DNA of 64,000 bases, taken from contig NC_133657.1 of the NCBI RefSeq assembly GCF_009905375.1, forward strand, positions 61,988,863 through 62,052,862, written 5' to 3'. Shown here piece after piece: positions 60,146 through 64,000 of the stretch (position 1 is its first letter; each line of letters starts with the position of its first letter). A program made the position numbers and the translations under genes. The notes beneath the pieces are model-generated. The model did not search any database and was not told the origin of the DNA. It worked only from the letters and a program-made list of their open reading frames with translations. The DNA comes from Apium graveolens. Its lineage: Eukaryota; Streptophyta; Magnoliopsida; Apiales; Apiaceae.

Positions 60146-60285
60146 AACGTCCATTAGATACAACTGACGGAATGCAATCCGTGTTAAAAATATCAAAGAA
60201 GAGTCATGCGGCTGCCTATTATTAAACATTGGCCATTTTCGTGTAAAAATATTATAAATGAGGTCATATTCGTGCAATTAAGTCT
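60146..60285 (-). repeat. Right terminal inverted repeat of MULE-1
   Basis: This is the reverse complement of the left TIR. Its outer end on the plus strand is GTGCAATTAAGTCT. The shared block CATGCGGCTGCCTATTATTA makes the pairing unmistakable. Confidence 0.9.
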
Positions 60286-61868
60286 TTTTTTAATATTATA
60301 TTTGTTTTCCAACCTGATTGTATTGACAACTGGGGGTTTGTCCCGACTATGTTACAATTGATTTATTGAAAACTATTTATTTATTTGGCAAAAAATATAA
60401 TAATAATTTGTTAATTCATTTATGTAACGTTTTGCTTTTTCTACTTTCATGTATTTACCGGTTATGAAAATGTTAAAAGTAACTGTGTACCATAGTCGAT
60501 AGGCATATACTTTTGAGTAGTGTTAGAGGTACAAAAATAACTACCAAAATAACTCCCAAATTACACATGACAAGTTTTAATTAGTAGGACTCATATTAAT
60601 ACACTTGAGGTCCATTACATTGATGAGCCAATCAACCAATCATAAATCAACACCTCATTTTTTGGGAACTATTTTTAGGACATTGAAATTTACTCTATAC
60701 TTTTTACCTCACCATATTCGTAAACTGAGTTGCAAGTGTTGTAAAAAATGGGAATATAACTTAATTGGTGAAAACACCGTCCAGTAATTAACCGGGTAAT
60801 CGAGGATTAATTGAAATAATTAATCAGGTAATTAATCAAATTTAATTTAATATTATTTTTATTTACATATAATAATATATGTAATTATTTTACTATTTTG
60901 ACTCTACATATATAATTATTATATATATGTATATAAATATAAAATATTTACTATTATTAAAGTAAATATAATTCGTAATATCTAACTCATCAAATGAGGT
61001 CAATTTGAGATAAAAAAAAATAAGAAAGTTTATTATATAACCATTTAAAATAGTAATTATGTATACGAAAATAATATTTTTCTTAATTTTTTTACAAATT
61101 AATATATATATATATATATATTAATTTTTTTATCAATAAGACCGATTTTTTACCGTCAAATTTTTGACCGATTTACATAAAAAAATAATTTTTAACCCAA
61201 TTTTCGTTTAATCAATTCAATTGCCTACCGAACAGCAATTAATCATCGATTAATCCGATTAATCATCGACTTTTAGAACACTTGTTTTTTTTTTGCTAAG
61301 TTCTAACACTTGTTTTCAAGTACAAAGAATTAGACATGCTGCATGCAGGCTCCTGTACTGGTTTCTCTTCACTTTACAAAGTTGGATACAGGATCAAGTG
61401 TTTTGTTGAGGAGTTGCTTCTTCAATGCAACAAACATCTCGAGTCCCGACAGATCCTTCTATTACTATATAACTTTTGTTTGCAGGCAATCCTTGTAAGT
61501 GCAAACTACAGCCTTACTTGGTTGCACACCACATGAGAGATGTAATATCACTAATATAATATAACATCAAGCAATGCTACTAAAAAATTAAGCAATGCTG
61601 CTCAAGCATGAAACATCCAGCTACTCACCAGGGTAAAACAAAAATCGGACTATCGAATAGCTACCAAAACAATCCAGAATCCAACAGTTTGATATACTAA
61701 TTATCAAATGAATGACATGGTTTCATAATATTCATGAACACAGTATATGATTCTGTGACATCCATGAACATGGTACATCAGTTTTTCTCTTCTAGTATAT
61801 CTTTAACAATGAATACTTCAACAAAGGCATTCAAAAGTTACACACAAGTACTACGTAAAAAGCTCCCG
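60286..61868. other. Intergenic sequence between MULE-1 and SPCS3
   Basis: AT-rich. Bases 61100-61122 are a TA microsatellite. From about 60785 to 61290 the strings GATTAAT/ATTAATC recur in both directions, perhaps a decayed non-autonomous DNA element, but no clear termini were found. No supported coding frame. Confidence 0.45.
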
Positions 61869-63539
61869 TCATCTATATGCCTGAGGTAAACGATAGCCGG
61901 TCATCACTAATTTGTCAGCAAACATTTTTCCAGTCTTAGGCATGACATGCCAATGCAGTGTCAAGTTAAAATTTCTACCACGAAGGTTGCTTCCCTACAA
62001 AGTACAACAGACAATAAGCAGGAATCTAGGAGAGTTATGGGTGGGGGCATATGTAGAGATATATTGCAATAGACTTGCTTGATCAATGAACCGGTACTTG
62101 TTTGTTGTATGAATCCAGAATTCGGCATGCTCCTTTGAAGGAATTATACCATCCCACAGAGATACCTGTCACATTATTTATAAGATACCAACTACAATAA
62201 CTTATGATGTGTCCAGATTAATAAATATACAGAAAAACATGGAACATTTCATAAAAGCTTGTGTAAAAATTCTCAGCTATTAAGTTACTAAAACAGCAGA
62301 TATGAATACAGTCTAAACCTTCATAATCAGCAGAGAGCTATGCATATTGCATGCAAAGGGATTGTTAAAATGGAAAACAAATCAATTATAGTGTTCATTG
62401 TAAAGCAACTTATGACAGATGATTTTCACACCTAATATGTTGGCCTGTCTGAAAAGTAGCTAAAACCCGTTTTCATAGTTACCCTAATGGAAACGGTGTC
62501 TAAAGACACCATCGGAATCTCTAGGTGGTAGGTTTCAGTCCTCACAACATACCGGTGTATAATTTCAGTAAAAAAAACAGTGTCTACTGTCTACTATAGG
62601 CCACATGTGACTTTCTAAGGTCCAAGTGTTTCAAATCCATCCAGATTGTTTGACTAAAGTTGCTGTTCTGAAGTGAAATTATTCACTGGCATGTCATGAG
62701 GAAACAAATTCCATCAACTAGAGATTCTGTAAGGCAATACTACATCTAAAATAAAATTAATGAAGCATATTGGGGAATGAACGCAAAATTAAAGTAAAAT
62801 ATTGAACATGCATCAACTAATTAATTGCAGTTGCAGAATGTAGAAGAAACATGGTGCAAAGAAATTTAACCTGATTCAGGGAATTTTTCGGGGTTTCATA
62901 CTCTGCTGCTAAGAATACAAAAACCTGCAGACCATATTTAAGACAACAGATGTTAGCCATATATCGTGTTTACTAACCAAAGAGTAGGCCCCAGAGAGTA
63001 ATCTTAGCTAGTATAGCAACTGCTACAATTTTCACTTGGTTTTACGTAGTTAAATGTCATATATTCCCTCCGTCCCCTTTGTCCACTTTGAAAATATTTT
63101 TTGTACCTTAATACATGTCCATTTCTTCTTCTAAACCAATTTTAGTGCTAGTCTTCCAAAATAATCCCTATATTTAATATTTCCAAGGTTTGACTCTTTT
63201 AAAACTTAGTTGGATTCTCAACTTTCAAGATAATAATTAATGTGTACTCTGTACTTTTTCAAAATGGACATGTAAAAGGGGATGGAGGGAGTAGTATTGT
63301 TTTGTTGAACAATTCTAAAGAATAATATGGGCTTTTTGGGTTTAATTATTAGGAAAATAAAAACCTTTGAACCTTGACAGGACATGAAACTGCAACAGCA
63401 GATATAAAGGGACAGAAAGTTGTAATACAAGATTAACAAAGCATCCATAAAGATAGATATTTAAGAATTGTCAAACCTGTTTTGTATTCCATGTAAATAG
63501 TGATTGTAAGTTCGCTGATATATTAAATGTCATGCTGAC
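61869..63539 (-). CDS. SPCS3: Signal peptidase complex subunit 3 (SPCS3/SPC22), 3' four coding exons
   Basis: SPCS3 is an accessory subunit of the ER-membrane signal peptidase complex that removes signal peptides. Exons on the minus strand are 63539-63477, 62924-62871, 62165-62079 and 61994-61869, stop TGA at 61871-61869. They encode 109 residues in one frame: [58 protein letters not shown] and, in the last exon, [20 protein letters not shown] to GYRLPQAYR at the C-terminus. This is the lumenal beta-rich domain and extends to the family's normal end. The 5' exons with the single N-terminal membrane span lie beyond base 64000. Introns 1 and 2 of this part are GT-AG; the third starts GC. No damage was seen. 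Confidence 0.95.
63065..63291. mobile_element. Stowaway-like MITE in an SPCS3 intron (about 227 bp)
   Basis: Left end TTCCCTCCGTCCCCTTTGTC and right end GGGGATGGAGGGAG are complementary with TA flanks, and TTTTGAAAAT-type sequence pairs further in. It lies within the intron 63476-62925. Confidence 0.75.
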
Positions 63540-64000
63540 CTGCATCAAAGAAAACAAGAGTCGAATTCAGAATATGATACTTCGCTACAATACACCCCTT
63601 CCAATCAACTCCATACCAAAAGACAACGACAGTGATATTTATATATTCTCGATCCTAATGCCCCGTTGGGTTGGAAAGAATAAGATGAGAAAGTGATATT
63701 AAGAACATTTGTTGAAAAAATAAATGGTCAAAGAAAATGATGTAAAGAAGAAGTGAAAAAATAAACATCCACAGAATGCAAATATTTTTTTGTGAATAAA
63801 TGATTAAAATGAAGAATGTGGGATCGAGCTAGAGTACAAGTTTGTATGAATTGAATGGAGGGATATATGCAAATTATAAATATCTACCCACATAGATTTC
63901 ACTCCTCCCAAAGAAACATATGATAAGAGTCTACCTACAATTTATGAGCCAAGGCCACACATACATTCTTGATCGGTCACCAATGAATATTAGAAAATCT
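63540..64000 (-). other. SPCS3 intron sequence up to the window edge
   Basis: No further SPCS3 coding block was found here. The acceptor before 63539 (CAG) shows the intron continues upstream on the minus strand. Nothing else is supported. Confidence 0.6.

Larger units (their letters stand above)
10613..60285 (-). mobile_element. MULE-1: Mutator-like DNA transposon split by nested insertions (49.7 kb end to end)
   Basis: Long terminal inverted repeats at 10613-10753 and 60146-60285 bracket the region. Between them lie four fragments of one minus-strand MULE transposase (59666-59128, 45822-45179, 14473-13729, 12838-11946). They are collinear once the inserted elements are removed. A plus-strand GRF-finger gene sits next to the left TIR. 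Removing RLG-1, RLC-2, their nested guests and the hAT MITE leaves about 5 kb, a normal MULE size. MULEs usually make 9-bp target duplications. Here the flanks are T-rich (TTATTTTTA against TTTTTTTAA, 7 of 9 equal), so the duplication is only suggestive. Confidence 0.88.

Noticed and set aside
60780..61300. Possible non-autonomous DNA element with GATTAAT inverted repeats
   Set aside because: Repeats are low-complexity and no matching termini or target duplication could be fixed.
61336..61536. 66-codon plus-strand frame before SPCS3
   Set aside because: No domain and no splice or promoter support; antisense-side intergenic.
1..64000. tRNA, rRNA or snRNA genes
   Set aside because: None was noticed. 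The tRNA-like strings seen are retroelement primer-binding sites. A covariance-model search was not possible.

Overview
This is nuclear DNA from a flowering plant. The reasons are spliced genes with plant-type introns, a telo-box/site II promoter of the kind used by plant ribosome-biogenesis genes, Stowaway-like MITEs, and dense nested LTR retrotransposons with plant lineages (SIRE-like copia, chromodomain gypsy, Athila/Tat gypsy). A eudicot is likely. Apiaceae is only a guess from the look of the repeats.

Layout. Bases 1-1869 are the 5' end of a SIRE-like copia element on the minus strand, cut by the window edge. From 3522 to 9542 on the plus strand lies a complete 14-exon host gene for the nucleolar ribosome-assembly protein NOP14 (960 residues). 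From 10613 to 60285 is one huge composite. It is an old Mutator-like element (MULE) whose terminal inverted repeats lie 49.7 kb apart because other elements have inserted into it. At the right edge (63539 down to 61869, minus strand) are the last four coding exons of the host gene for signal peptidase complex subunit 3.

Inside the MULE, the transposase gene reads leftward from the right end and is cut into four pieces: PB1-like region; N-terminal DNA-binding region; DDE catalytic core; SWIM finger plus zinc knuckle. A second small gene (GRF zinc finger, coiled coil, membrane segment) reads rightward from the left end, so the two genes converge as in maize MuDR. The insertions are a hAT-type MITE (12847-13720), a chromodomain Ty3/gypsy element RLG-1 with 3.2-kb LTRs (14474-45178) and a SIRE-like copia element RLC-2 (45823-59127). 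RLG-1 itself hosts a copia element RLC-1 in its protease region (20487-28502) and an Athila/Tat gypsy element RLG-2 in its 3' LTR (33864-44198). RLC-2 hosts a solo LTR (47735-49072). Nearly every boundary shows a target-site duplication, so the order of insertion can be read directly.

All the large transposon coding regions carry stops, frameshifts or deletions. The exception is the gag gene of RLC-1. The two host genes look intact as far as they can be seen. Exon boundaries were chosen by hand from GT/AG signals, reading frame and resemblance to known families. No alignment was run. Divergence figures are counts by eye.
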